Positions 35,351 to 45,315 of a stretch of 64,000 nt of DNA are shown here, piece by piece. A program made the translations under genes and the position numbers. The DNA comes from Phytophthora sp. 'mugwort' (Eukaryota > Oomycota > Peronosporomycetes > Peronosporales > Peronosporaceae). The notes beneath the pieces were generated by a model. The model was not told where the DNA came from and searched no databases. It was given only the letters and a program-made list of their open reading frames with translations. The number at the start of each line of letters is the position of its first letter. The first letter of the stretch is position 1. The stretch covers positions 2,411,001 through 2,475,000 of the forward strand of contig JAUCEF010000013.1 in assembly GCA_033558025.1 (NCBI GenBank), read 5' to 3'.

Positions 35351-35560
35351 GCCAAATGGAGGAACCACCCCGAGGCCGGCTTTTCCACTGCCGACCCGGC
35401 AGTTCCCGGTTGGTCCGGGAATTGCCGGGTCAAATGGAGGAGCCACCCCGAGGCCGGATTTTCCATTGCCGACCCGGCAATTCCTGGTTGGTCCGATTGG
35501 TCCGGGAATTCCCGGGTCGGCAATGGAAAAGCCGGCCTCGGGGTGGTTCCTCCATTTGGC
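35351..35560. repeat. gag-derived foldback: direct and inverted duplication
   Basis: The arms 35351-35399 and 35512-35560 are reverse complements with one mismatch over 48-49 bases (outer ends GCCAAATGGAGGAACC and GGTTCCTCCATTTGGC). A third, direct copy of the left arm starts at 35431 (CAAATGGAGGAGCC). The unit encodes PGIAGSAMEKPASGWFLHL, a normal part of this Gypsy gag (seen singly at 28921-28975). So the segment has been duplicated and then inverted at the Gypsy/Copia boundary. Confidence 0.85.
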
Positions 35561-35639
35561 TGCGACGTGGAAATGGAGCAGGTACAACCACCCTTAATCC
35601 AGTCATTCACTGCTAAGAAGCGTGATGATCTGAAGCGGG

Positions 35640-38600
35640 GGCAGAGAAGCTGAAAGCCAAGAGCCTGAAGCTGAACTCGACGAAGCTAAGGTTTGATAAA
35701 GCCAGAGCCTTCCTCATAAAAACCATTGACGATCAACACGTTCTCATGATGAAGGACAAGACTACGGCGTATGAAATATTTCACACGATCTGTAGCAAGT
35801 ACGAAGGTGCTGCCGTCCACGGCGACCTGTACTACATCCAGTCGTATCGGATGACCCTCAAATACGAGGAAGGCGCCGATCTCATGGCGTTCATCATCGA
35901 CTTGGAAGACTCCGTGAAGGCAGCCGGGGATGCCACGAACAGTGTGATAAGCGACGAACAAAAGTCGCTCTATCTGTATCATTTCCTCCCAACGGAGTGG
36001 AAGTCTGAACTGGCAGTCTGGAAAGGCAGCCATAAGTTTATTCCGTACGAGGATTTGAAATGGCACATTGGGACCAAGGTCCAGAACGAGCTAGCGCGCA
36101 TTCGCTACGCTCTCCGACAAGGGACACCTGAATCAAGGGAGACCCGGACTGAAAGAGCCCTCAGAGCCACAGCGCCAATTCCAATACCAGCGGATCTCCA
36201 AGTCCCTACCAAGATGGAGGCAGCAGTCGTGGCTTCGTTGAAATGCACGTACTGTCACCGCGACAACCACGACACGGTTGACTGCTACATTCTGCATCGC
36301 CACCTACGTGATGGCCAGATTAAGGCTGGTACGGTTCTTCCTGTCAACTTTAAGCTGAAAGCGCTACAAGACACTCAGCGTCAGCACCCGTAAAAGGGTG
36401 GGTACAAGGGCAACAGCGGTAGCAACCCACGGAGCGAATACAATGGTCGTGGAAACAAACCACCGCGGTCCTAATGGAAAACGCCAAGGTCGCCGTGGAA
36501 ATCACGGTCGTAGCGACCAAGGAAAACGAAACCAATTTCACCGTCGACGCAACCAAGAAGGCAACGGATCCGACAATAGTGAGTATGGCATAATTGCCAT
36601 CACAACACTCGACTTTACCCGGCAAACCGAGGACGTGAGCCTCACTGCTCAAGTAGCACACCACGATCCAATATGGACGATCGACTCCGGATGCACTCGC
36701 CACGTCATGTCCAGCCAACAATGGTTTGATACCTTAAAGTCGATCACGGGCAAGTCCATCACAGTCGGAGGCAATCACCAAATGCGCATTACGGGATCTG
36801 ATGACGTGAAGTTGACTATGAAGGACACAAAGGGAAACGATCGAGTCATTACCATGACCAACGTGCTGTACGCTCCTGAACTCAAGTTCAACTTGCTCTC
36901 GGTGGGCCAAGCTGTTGAAAAGGACTACAAGATCAACTCTCCCAACCCCAAGAAATGCGTTCTGCTCTTCGATCGTGGAACCAAATTCGAAGACAAGACT
37001 GGAGATGGAACTCGTCTCTACCAATTCAATGATCGCCCGGTGAAAACTAACCAAGTGGCCCACGTGGCCAAATCCGGATCTGGCTAAGGCCAAGAAAGTC
37101 AAGGACATGGGACTCTCGAGATTTTACTCCAGCAAAGACTACTTCTGCTCATCATGCACATACGCAAAATTTAAACGCAATCCATTCAATAAACGATCAG
37201 TTGAAAGGACAAAATTTCCTCTTGAAAAGTTCATACCGACATGGCTGGACCATTGCCAGTTGCAGCACTCTCAGGCTGCCAGTAATTCCTCACTTTCATC
37301 GATGACTTCTCACGCTATATGTTCATCTACATCATTAAGCGAAAGTCAGACCTGTACGAATGCTATGAGGATTTCAGAAAGAAAGGCCGCAACAAGTTTC
37401 GCGCCGATGTAGGCCAGTTCGAATACACCGAGAACATGTATGATGAAGAGATCCGAAACCTCCGAGGCGACAGCGCCCGTGACTATGAAAAGCTCGGAAG
37501 AATTATCTTCGGGAACTACAACACACACGCCCAATTCACAAATGCCTACACCCCCCAACAAAATGGTGTAGCAGAGAGGCGTATGCGCACACTGCTTGAC
37601 GAACAAGAGCTTTCTTAATTAATGGAAACCTACCCCACGTTCTCTGGGGAGAATGCGTCAAACACGTCGCTGACCTTTTCAACATAACTCCGAGCTCTGT
37701 TACGGACAGTATCATTCCCCACGAAAAGTGGTTCAATCGCAAACCATCCGCATACTACATCAAAGTATTTTTGGATGCGCGGCATACGCGCACATTCCAG
37801 AACTTTATCGCAACAAGCTCGAAAAACGAGCTAAGAAGTGCATCTATCTGGGAATTCCTTCCAATAAGAAGGGGTACAGACTTCTTGATACAACTGAGAA
37901 TCGTGTTATCTACAGCGGAGACGTAAGATTCCATGAAGAGGAATTTCCCACGTTGGAGTTTCTACAATCCGATACCACTGCAGATTTACTCAGTCCCTAT
38001 GCTAAAACAACAGCACAGGTACCACAGGCACAGCACAGCGTCTTCCGTCACTAGTTAACATGTTTAAACGCAATGCAACCGTCCTTACATGACGAGTCCA
38101 GCGGTCTCAACAAAAAGGCAAAACACGCTTCAGACCGCACAGACAGCACAAGTTTACTAGACGACCCACTTGACGTGGAAGAACGCAAGGCGCAGCTTAC
38201 GCAAATCCACACATTGCTAGCTATTCGACACATTTTGGAGCCGTAAACGTACCGAGAAGCACTCCAGCTACCCGAAGCACTCCACTGGAAAGGTGCCGCC
38301 GGGTCTGAGTATAAATCTCTAATGGAAAACAAACGCGGACACTCACTAAACTCCCAAGAGGCCGCCGAGCGTTACAGTGCCGCTGGGTGTTTGTCGTTAA
38401 ATACAAAGGTGACGGCGCCATCGATCGATACAAAGCACGATTGGTAATTAAAGGTTTCTTTCAAAGATATGGTATTGACTACGACGAGACATTCTCACCC
38501 GTCATCCGCATAGAAGTCCTCCGCCTTCTACTCACCATAGCTGCCCTTCTCGATCTTGAGATCCATCGAATGGACGTGAAAACAGCTTTCTTCAATGGCT

Positions 38601-39820
38601 TCTTAGACGAAGAGATCTACATGACACAACCCGAAGGTTTTGCTACTAGAGGCAAAGAACACTTGGTGTGTATATTACTGAAGAGCCTATACGGCCTTAA
38701 ACAAGCACCTCGAATCTGGTATCTCACACTTTGTAGCTTTTTGATGACGATGAAATTTCTCAAACTCGTCAAAGACCAATGCGTTTTTGTCGGTGTAGTC
38801 GACGGGAATACATGCTACATTCTTGTCTACGGCGATGACATCCTCATCATTGCACCTACTGTTGCTACCGTTACCTCCATCAAGGACGCGCTCAAAAAGC
38901 GATTCAAAATGTCCGATCTTGAAGAAGCACAGTATCTCCTTGGATGGTCAATAATACGTGACTGGAAAAACAAGTCCGTCTTTATCCACCAGGAGAAGTA
39001 CGCTACCAAAGTACTGGATCGATTCTCCCACCTAAATTCATACCCCGTCGGTACACCGACCAACCCGAGTGTCAAATTCTCACTCGACATGTGTCCTGCA
39101 ACGCAGGCAGAAAAAGATGAGATGAGATGACCCAGAGATCCCGTACAGAGAGGCAGTAGATAGCTTCATGTACTTAATGATGGGGACCAGGCCTGACCTA
39201 GCCCATTCTTCGTGAAGTTAGTCAGTTCCTTACCAATCCAGGAAAAACTCCACTGGAATGCAGTTAAGAGAGGCCTTAATTACCTTAATGGTACATGCAA
39301 CCTCGGCATTACCTTGGGAGGGCTAAAAAATGTAGAATTGTATAAAGCACAGCGCTATCTCATTGCGTTCTCAGACGCTGACTATGCAAACTGTCAAGAT
39401 ACTAGGCGATCAGTTTTTTGTGTGACCTACACGTATGGTAGTCCACTCTCCTGGCAATCTAGAAAACATCACGCAGTCGTGTTGTCCACAACCGAAGCTG
39501 AGTACATTGCTCTATATCACTGCATGCAGGAAGTCATTTTCCTTAGACTACTACTCGCTGAACTAAAGCATGGCAGTCCAATCGCCATCACACTCTATGA
39601 AGGCAATCAGAGCTGCATCAAACACGCGTACAATGCAGAGCTCCACGGCAGATCAAAACACATAGACGTTCGTTTCCATTTCATACAAGAGAAGGTGGAA
39701 CGCAAGGAATTCAGCATAAAATACTGCAACACCAAAGAAATGGTAGCAGACATTATTACAAAATCGTTTACAAAGCCAACATTCATACGGCTACGAAATG
39801 CCCTTTGTACGCTCCAGTAG
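35640..39820 (+). mobile_element. Copia retrotransposon gag-pol, decayed
   Basis: Plus-strand order is Copia-like. Gag at 35690-36393 contains RMTLKYEEGADLMAFIIDLE and the zinc knuckle CTYCHRDNHDTVDC. Protease near 36670 has WTIDSGCTRHVMSSQQW. A pre-integrase region (NVLYAPELKFNLLSVGQAVE) follows. Integrase at 37107-37618 ends with AYTPQQNGVAERRMRT. RT at 38387-39130 has VDVKTAFF-type RMDVKTAFFNGFLDEEIYM and YGDDILI. RNase H at 39212-39820 has STTEAEYIALYHCMQEV. Integrase before RT marks Copia. Frame changes after gag, in integrase and before RT, plus a gap after 39130, make it inactive. LTRs were not found; the 5' end abuts the foldback. Confidence 0.88.
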
Positions 39821-40012
39821 TTTAATGGAAATAATCAGCAAATATTCCAAAATATACGCAGCAATTTAAAATAAAACCAATGAAAAGAAAACTAGCAAAA
39901 TGATTGTTATAACAAAATTATAACAAAAGATATTATAATAAACAAAAATAAATAAATAGCAATTAGATTCATACAAATAAAATATGACTTGAACCAAATA
40001 AAAGTGCTTATA
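39821..40012. other. AT-rich spacer after Copia
   Basis: About 190 bases, mostly A and T, with runs such as AATAAACAAAAATAAATAAA and several ATTATAACAAAA repeats. It differs sharply from the surrounding base composition. It separates the Copia RNase H from the antisense peptidase-like ORF. Confidence 0.55.
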
Positions 40013-40545
40013 CTACTTTACACGGTTGGACGTAATGTCCTCGATAGCATACACCTCATCAATCTCATGGAAACAGTCGCGAATTTGCTCCTTCCTGTTA
40101 GGAAAAACATGGTACTCGTCGGGATCGATGAATACAAAACGATCACCGACCTTTGCACGCGCAATGCAGTGCCAAGTACCCTTGAGCTGTCCAGGACGAT
40201 GGCCAATGGTGAGGAGAGAGGCATGTTGACAAACTGCAACAAGCCCAGTGCGCAGCCCCCTTTTCTTAAAACCGGGGAGTTGTCGGTTAAAACAACAAAA
40301 CTGCTTACCCCTTTTCTGCACAGCCAAATGTAGGGCCTGAGTCGTATCGCCTCGTAGCGCTCATGACCACGGTCAACATGTGATTCAACCTTGGCCAGTC
40401 GAGCCAGAACTCTCTTCATCATTTGCGGGGTCAGAAAATCAGCCTCCTGCAAAGCATTGTTGACGGAGTATAACCCACAGTGCGAGTACTTGTCGGGTAG
40501 CCGATCTTGGGTTTGATATTTAACCCGAAGCCGGTTTCTCCTTGG
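40013..40545 (-). mobile_element. cysteine-peptidase-like transposon ORF, frameshifted
   Basis: Minus-strand ORF from MPRRNRLRVKYQ (start ~40545) in two frames joined by one shift near 40260, in a C-run. The first part has YSHCGLYSVNNALQEADFLT, then MMKRVLARLAK. The second has GHRPGQLKGTWHCIARAKVG, then FVFIDPDEYHVF and IDEVYAIEDI. A Cys in HCGLYSVNNAL, a His in GTWHCIA and an acidic FIDPDE in this order resemble Josephin/papain-like cysteine peptidases. No membrane span or zinc finger. It lies 190 bases beyond the Copia on the opposite strand; the host element is unknown. The fold is my inference from motif order only. Confidence 0.45.
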
Positions 40546-40590
40546 CATATAATAAATCTGCAGGATAAAAGCATTAATAAAGAGCACCAT

Positions 40591-41650
40591 AAGGAAATAA
40601 CCAATAAAGCCAACTTGATTATGAACTACCCAACATTTGAGAAGCTACAAATCCGTTCGTGACCAAATAGGCCCTATTGAGATAAAGAAGCAACTCATGC
40701 CAGGCACTCTACCACCAAGCATCATCTTGTTAAAAATAATATGAAGTAAATAATATTCGAACCTTGAGAACTTGTAGCGGAGGAGGAGCTTGAGCGAGAA
40801 AAATCGGAAATGATTCAATTCAAAGCTCACTCACTCTTACATGCATGCATAATAACAAAGAAACACGCACTTTCGTGCTACATCGCACTTTTGGCTCACC
40901 CCATACTACTGCATCGTGTACATGTCCCATCTAAATTATATCTCACATACCTTGCAACATCGCATCGACAATGCTGCAGCTGAGGAAGCAGCCAACAATG
41001 GCTAGCACCTAAATAGACTCTACAAGTTCTCAAATAGCGAAACAAAATATATTTTCTACAGCAAACGCTAAGTGCATGACATCTTAAGAGAGTCCAGCAA
41101 TAGTACAAACGAAGCAATTGCAACTCCAACTGACGATACCACTGTCCCATAACATAGTCCCATTTTTACTATTAAAATTATGACACATTATATATTGTGT
41201 CCCAAACAAAAGTCATGTCAGAAAACAAAACCGACAGCATTGCACCTCGTTGGCACGGTGGTGCGGTTTGCCCGCAACTGCCACCTCTGGGACGACAACG
41301 TCACTTGGATAAGCCGGCCATCGATCTCACCACGGCCAAGGACAAACCTCATGCCGCCCTCAGCCGCAGAGAGGCTGTTGGAGAAATAAGCAGCTGAGGA
41401 CGGCTATGTTTAATACACAACCTCTCATATATACTTATATGATGTATAAAAGTGCTTACGTGTTGTGTACACAAATGATGTACCCACATAAGGTATCAAT
41501 CTATCGTTGATTGGCTATCAGTTCTAGTTGGTTCTAGTTGCTTGTGCCTTCCTAACAACTCAATCATAACTTCTTTTACATCCTTCTACCCAAGTCTCTT
41601 CCAACCTCGGTCCTACACCTTATGATGTAGGACCGAGGTTATATCATTTT
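40591..41650. other. unassigned repeat-derived DNA
   Basis: No gene recognised. The segment 41180-41400 has open frames in two plus-strand registers (LHLVGTVVRF; PLGRQRHLDKPAIDL) without known motifs. 41430-41600 is A/T-rich with TATA-like sequence (GATGTATAAAAGTGC). It ends in a perfect hairpin. LTR or solo-LTR origin is possible. Confidence 0.35.
41603..41640. repeat. perfect 15-nt-arm hairpin
   Basis: AACCTCGGTCCTACA (41603-41617) and TGTAGGACCGAGGTT (41626-41640) are exact reverse complements around an 8-base loop. No T-run follows immediately, though TTTTTC occurs six bases on. It may be a transposon or LTR end structure. Confidence 0.7.
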
Positions 41651-41651
41651 T

Positions 41652-42187
41652 CTAGAGTACTGGCGTAGCCATAGCCAGGCGCTCCATTCCAGCTCCAGCC
41701 CCTCCCGGTGCAAGGTTTTTCAACAGCATCTTGCAACGCAACTTCATTCGGTCGTCATAATTGGGTTCGCCTTCACGGCCATTACCCATAATACCGCTAA
41801 GATCACGATCTTCGATGATCTTGTCGAACTGTACAAAGTAGTTCAAGATCCGCGCCTCGATATCTTCAATTTTCAGATCCATCTTGAGCTCATCTTGAAG
41901 AGCTGGTCCATACCAGGGATGTGGCTATTTTCCAGCGACGAGCAGCGGCGAGTAATTGCCAGACCAAGATCTTCATCAGTCACCAAGTGAGGCTGCTTCT
42001 TCAGCACGAAACGAGCCAGATGATCAAGAATGCGAGGCTCGATCGAATTTCGATTTGAGGTATTGTTGGTTCTACTCAAAATTCCCTCGCGCGATTGATC
42101 GAATCGATCGAGCCCAATCGCGCGAGCCATCGACCGACCCCCAAATAGAATAGAACAAATATGCATCATAAGCGGCTTTCCTGTCAT
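41652..42187 (-). mobile_element. retroelement gag-like fragment
   Basis: The minus strand reads LDHLARFVLKKQPHLVTDED, NSHIPGMDQLFKMSSRWI, a stop or shift at ~41880, then DIEARILNYFVQFDKIIEDR and DRMKLRCKMLLKNLAPGGAG. The helical, basic character resembles gag-like N-terminal regions of degenerate oomycete retroelements. I cannot confirm the family. A perfect 12-base inverted repeat (42086-42097 and 42115-42126) lies inside it. Confidence 0.4.
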
Positions 42188-42299
42188 TTTTCAAGATGGG
42201 CGCCACATCACCAGCGCCGGCATCCCAGGAGTGCGTCCGAGTGTCCCCATACCCACAGCGCCGTCGAAGTCCCGTCTCAAACGAGGTCTATGCGGCTGC

Positions 42300-43180
42300 G
42301 ACCTCTAACATACATCTCTGGTCGTTCAACCAATTGTTAAAGGCTTTGTGGCCGTACGCGATACCTCTGGCAATGCGCTTGATCCCTTCGTTGCTGCTGG
42401 AACCACGTTTCAAGGGATACTGGAGAAGTTTTGGAGCCAATTCAGCTCGTATATCAAAGGGCGAGGGGTGAAAGATGACAACTCATGGACTATGTAGCCT
42501 GTTGCTATGGATAGTTGGGTCAAGGTCCTGTCGTTCAAGCTCAAGAAGCACATCATCGACAACTCAAAGTCTGAGGAGGGTTGGAACTCCTGGCTTCAGC
42601 TTTAAGCAGGACAAGACTGCAAAACCCCTTATCTACGAGTATGGAAATGGACTCGGGAGGAAGACGGATCGTGAAGCCTGCATGAAAGACTGTATTCGCC
42701 CGGCTGAGACCGACCGGGCGGGTGCGACGGCTGAAGTTTCTCTTCGGGAGGTAATGGATCGACTACAGGACCGGTGGGGGTCCATTTGTGAGGGTGAGGC
42801 TGTTGTCTGGTGTATGTGGGCAAATGAAATTACTCGAAATCTGGATCGCTCCAAGTGGGATAGCCGAATACATGCGCCACCGCCTCCGCACATCTTGAGG
42901 CTCTTGAGCGCAAGTGATTCTCCCATGGAGACACAACTCAGCGACCTCCACCAGTCCACACGATTGGCCCTCACCTGCGTGATGCATGCATTGCTGAAGT
43001 TGCCGTACTGCGACAGGATGGGAGGCGTATGGACGCCGACTAGAGGATTACGACCAGAGTCTTCAATCGCGCAAGACCATGATCAAGGCCGTTCTTCACG
43101 ACATGAATTTGCCAGACCGAGTGAACTGGGTGACCCAATGGAAAAGATGGAGTACGTTGAAGACCTCGAGCACCAATAGT
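42300..43180 (+). pseudogene. oomycete repeat-family protein of unknown function, decayed
   Basis: The first half (42340-42600) reads NALDPFVAAGTTFQGILEKF, stops, then SWVKVLSFKLKKHIIDNSKS. After a shift the second half (42600-43180) reads LIYEYGNGLGRKTDREACMK, VMDRLQDRWGSICEGEAVVW and WANEITRNLDRSKWDSRIHA. The two halves look like one protein with at least two lesions. I recognise no domain. The style suggests a multicopy family found near transposons, but that is an impression, not a search result. Confidence 0.45.
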
Positions 43181-43199
43181 ACAGCAACACCGGAATGCA

Positions 43200-43635
43200 G
43201 TACGGTGAGGAAATATGTGATGATCGTTTTCGTCTGGCATCGATGGTGTAGAACTCCGTTCCGGCACCGAAAGCCACGCTGCGGCTGAAGTTCTTGAGTT
43301 TCATGGGAGCCCAGCGCGCCTTCATAGCGTCGTATTGTTTGTGTGTTGAGCCGAACATGTGGTGATGGAGGCAGGCGTCGAATGTGGACACAAGCACCAC
43401 GTTCCCACTGGCATCCTTCTCCAAGAGCGCAGTTCACGCCTTCCATTGACTCGGCACAAGTGATCGAATTCAGGTCGCCTATGCTGAAATTAACTTGTAG
43501 AAACTCGTGGGCTCGTGGCCGATGAGCTCACCATTCTGGAAGCACGTGTGTCGTCCACGATGGCATTGGCCGCCGCGTCGACGACGGCAACAGCCAACAA
43601 GGCAAGCAGCACCAGTGATAACCCGGACCATCGCA
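43200..43635 (-). pseudogene. secreted-protein pseudogene
   Basis: The minus strand starts with an ATG at 43631, but the hydrophobic signal-like stretch LSLVLLALLAVAVVDAAANA is in a different frame from that ATG, so the start is broken by a short indel. Later blocks, each shifted, read GELIGHEPTSFYKLI, FSIGDLNSITCAESMEGVNC and FDACLHHHMFGSTHKQYDAM. They end about 43210, where the antisense pseudogene begins. It appears to be a former secreted, cysteine-containing protein of about 140 residues. I do not recognise the family and make no toxicity or effector claim. Confidence 0.4.
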
Positions 43636-43873
43636 CTTAAATGGAGCTATCTAGCTATCCTACAACGTGCAAAGACATCAATGCATTAACCATCACCAAT
43701 CAAACGTGTTCAAGCTAGTCTAGCTCGTGAAAGCCCAACATCACAGCGTCGTGTGTCGGTTACCTCAACCAAGTCTCCCTAAATTCCAGGGACTTGTCAT
43801 TGGTCGGCCAACAGCGGCCCTACTGGGTTGAAGGTGCCTTGTACCATCCCACCGCAGTGCTCGAACACCCGTG

Positions 43874-44860
43874 TCATGTCAAAGCCTTCAACACGTCGAA
43901 AAGTCTCGACAACGAACGGTAGTAGGTCGCGATCCGCCGACTCCACGTAAAGAGTTTAAAGGCTTTCTTCAGGTACCCAAGCACGGATTCAATCGGAATA
44001 AAAAACGGACAATATGGTGGCAAAAACATCGGCACTACGCCAATGCTTCGGAGGTAGTGCACAATTCAGGGTGCCAGTGGATGGATGCCCCATCAAGGAT
44101 CCACACGGAAATGCTTCTCGGATACGGGCGGACACCTGTTCTCTTGGAGTATGCGAAATCCTGGCAACACCTTACAAATTCCTCCCAATCAAACGTTCCT
44201 TTAGTGTCGTAATAGTCAATAATGCCATTGATACCGAGGAAATCCAATAGCGAAGCTCTTGGCTTTCTTTTGAACCTCGCTGCGAACGACTGACTTTTGG
44301 CCACGGACAGCGTAGCCACGCTTTCGCATCATGTCGCGGTTGTCAAATGATACTTCTTCCAGAAACACGATATTATCGTGGCTCCAATTGATATTGCTCA
44401 GCTCTTCGACGAATCGAAGATATCACGCTCGTCTATATGAATGGCACGTCGCTCCAAGACCTTCCAGGTTAATCCAAACTCATGGATGATTCTCCATACA
44501 GATGTTTTAGAAATCGCGAGCTGAAACGTTTTTTAAACGCGTCTTGAGCTTCGTCCAGATACTTCAAAGGTCGCTGCTCAAAACAATCCGCGTAGCCACT
44601 GGCGGTGCTCCGACGAGAACTTCTTGTCTGAGTTTGTTGTAGCTCGCTCGTAGGTCCCTATCGCTTCGTACACTCGAATCCAGTTGCCGATGGTTTTGGC
44701 GGACTTGTTGCAGACGTGGTCTAGTCTGCCCATGACTACCCAAGGTAGTAGTAACCATACAGACAGTGGAAAACAGTGTTGGGATGAGCATGCTGCCCTG
44801 TTGCAGCAACTTCCATCTCTACCAAGAAAAACAGCACCGGCAAGATGTTTGAAATTCACT
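43874..44860 (-). mobile_element. Tc1/IS630-like transposase, decayed
   Basis: Minus-strand blocks in order: a helix-turn-helix-like CNKSAKTIGNWIRVYEAIGT; SKTSVWRIIHEFGLTWKVLE; the first catalytic region FLEEVSFDNRDMMRKRGYAV (family usually has Asp-Glu here, so the first Asp is replaced by Glu); WILDGASIHWHPEL with the second Asp; and MFLPPYCPFFIPIESVLGYL with the terminal Glu. At least four frameshifts interrupt it. It is a different Tc1-type lineage from the remnant at 4 kb (PPYCPFFIPIE versus PHSPDLNPIE). Confidence 0.75.
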
Positions 44861-45315
44861 CCTCAGGATATTCACAGCACCACTCCAGAAGTTTACCGTA
44901 GCGGCCCGAGTGGTCACAGGCAGGGGAGATTCAGAACAGCGAAACCAAAGATCCAGTGTAGCCGACCGAGGGATCTACAGCAGCTACCCGAGATAAATAC
45001 CGGAGAAAACGCCCAGCAGCCCGATATATTGGCGGCAGTAACTCGATGTCCAGGTGTAGACGTCCGCGATATCCGCAGTGATGACGGGAGGTCACAGTAG
45101 CAGCATAAGAGAAGTCCCAGAGGTAACACAGCGGGGAGTGGGAGCGCACGGAGTTGCCGGCCAATTTCAGCCAATAGGAGAGGTATGTCGATTGCTCCGT
45201 CGATTCGACAAGTCGACCGAGCTGTGTAAATATAGCCGGAATTCACAATAACGACGTGGTCATACTGCTCGCCTGTGACGGAGCAACGGTTGCGCTAGTA
45301 CCGCAACACCATTCG
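44861..45315. other. no recognisable gene
   Basis: Open frames on both strands overlap antisense (44684-45100 plus; 44914-45246 minus) and match nothing. Between a Tc1/IS630 and a hAT remnant, this is probably flanking transposon DNA. Confidence 0.4.

Larger units (their letters stand above)
30850..35600 (-). mobile_element. Gypsy (chromovirus-type) retrotransposon, copy 2, decayed
   Basis: The minus strand reads gag to chromodomain in order. Gag at 35340-34850 has RSEEHTWEIFREHVLKHFEA and ETYNGEYSALFRVERMSILD. A protease region spans 34836-34063. The reverse transcriptase at 33700-33030 has PTFCVRKPVRWRIVHDYRYL and YDDIYIF. RNase H at 32836-32600 has MHLRTDASNFSW. Integrase core at 31926-31620 has MDFITDLSRTKRDVDSIWVV. 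The integrase tail is at 31340-31083 (VYLSTKHLD, FGPKWIGPYTV) and a C-terminal chromodomain at 31064-30870 (VGQIVKRLLGKRRHKRRTQF, LVEWVGEENPTWEP). Many frameshifts and stops. Family knowledge: the chromodomain steers integration toward modified chromatin. The upstream end is the foldback at 35351-35560. Confidence 0.85.

Noticed and set aside
35290..35653. Apparent Pro/Gly-rich repeat protein on either strand
   Set aside because: Produced by the gag foldback; the peptide repeats mirror the duplicated DNA.
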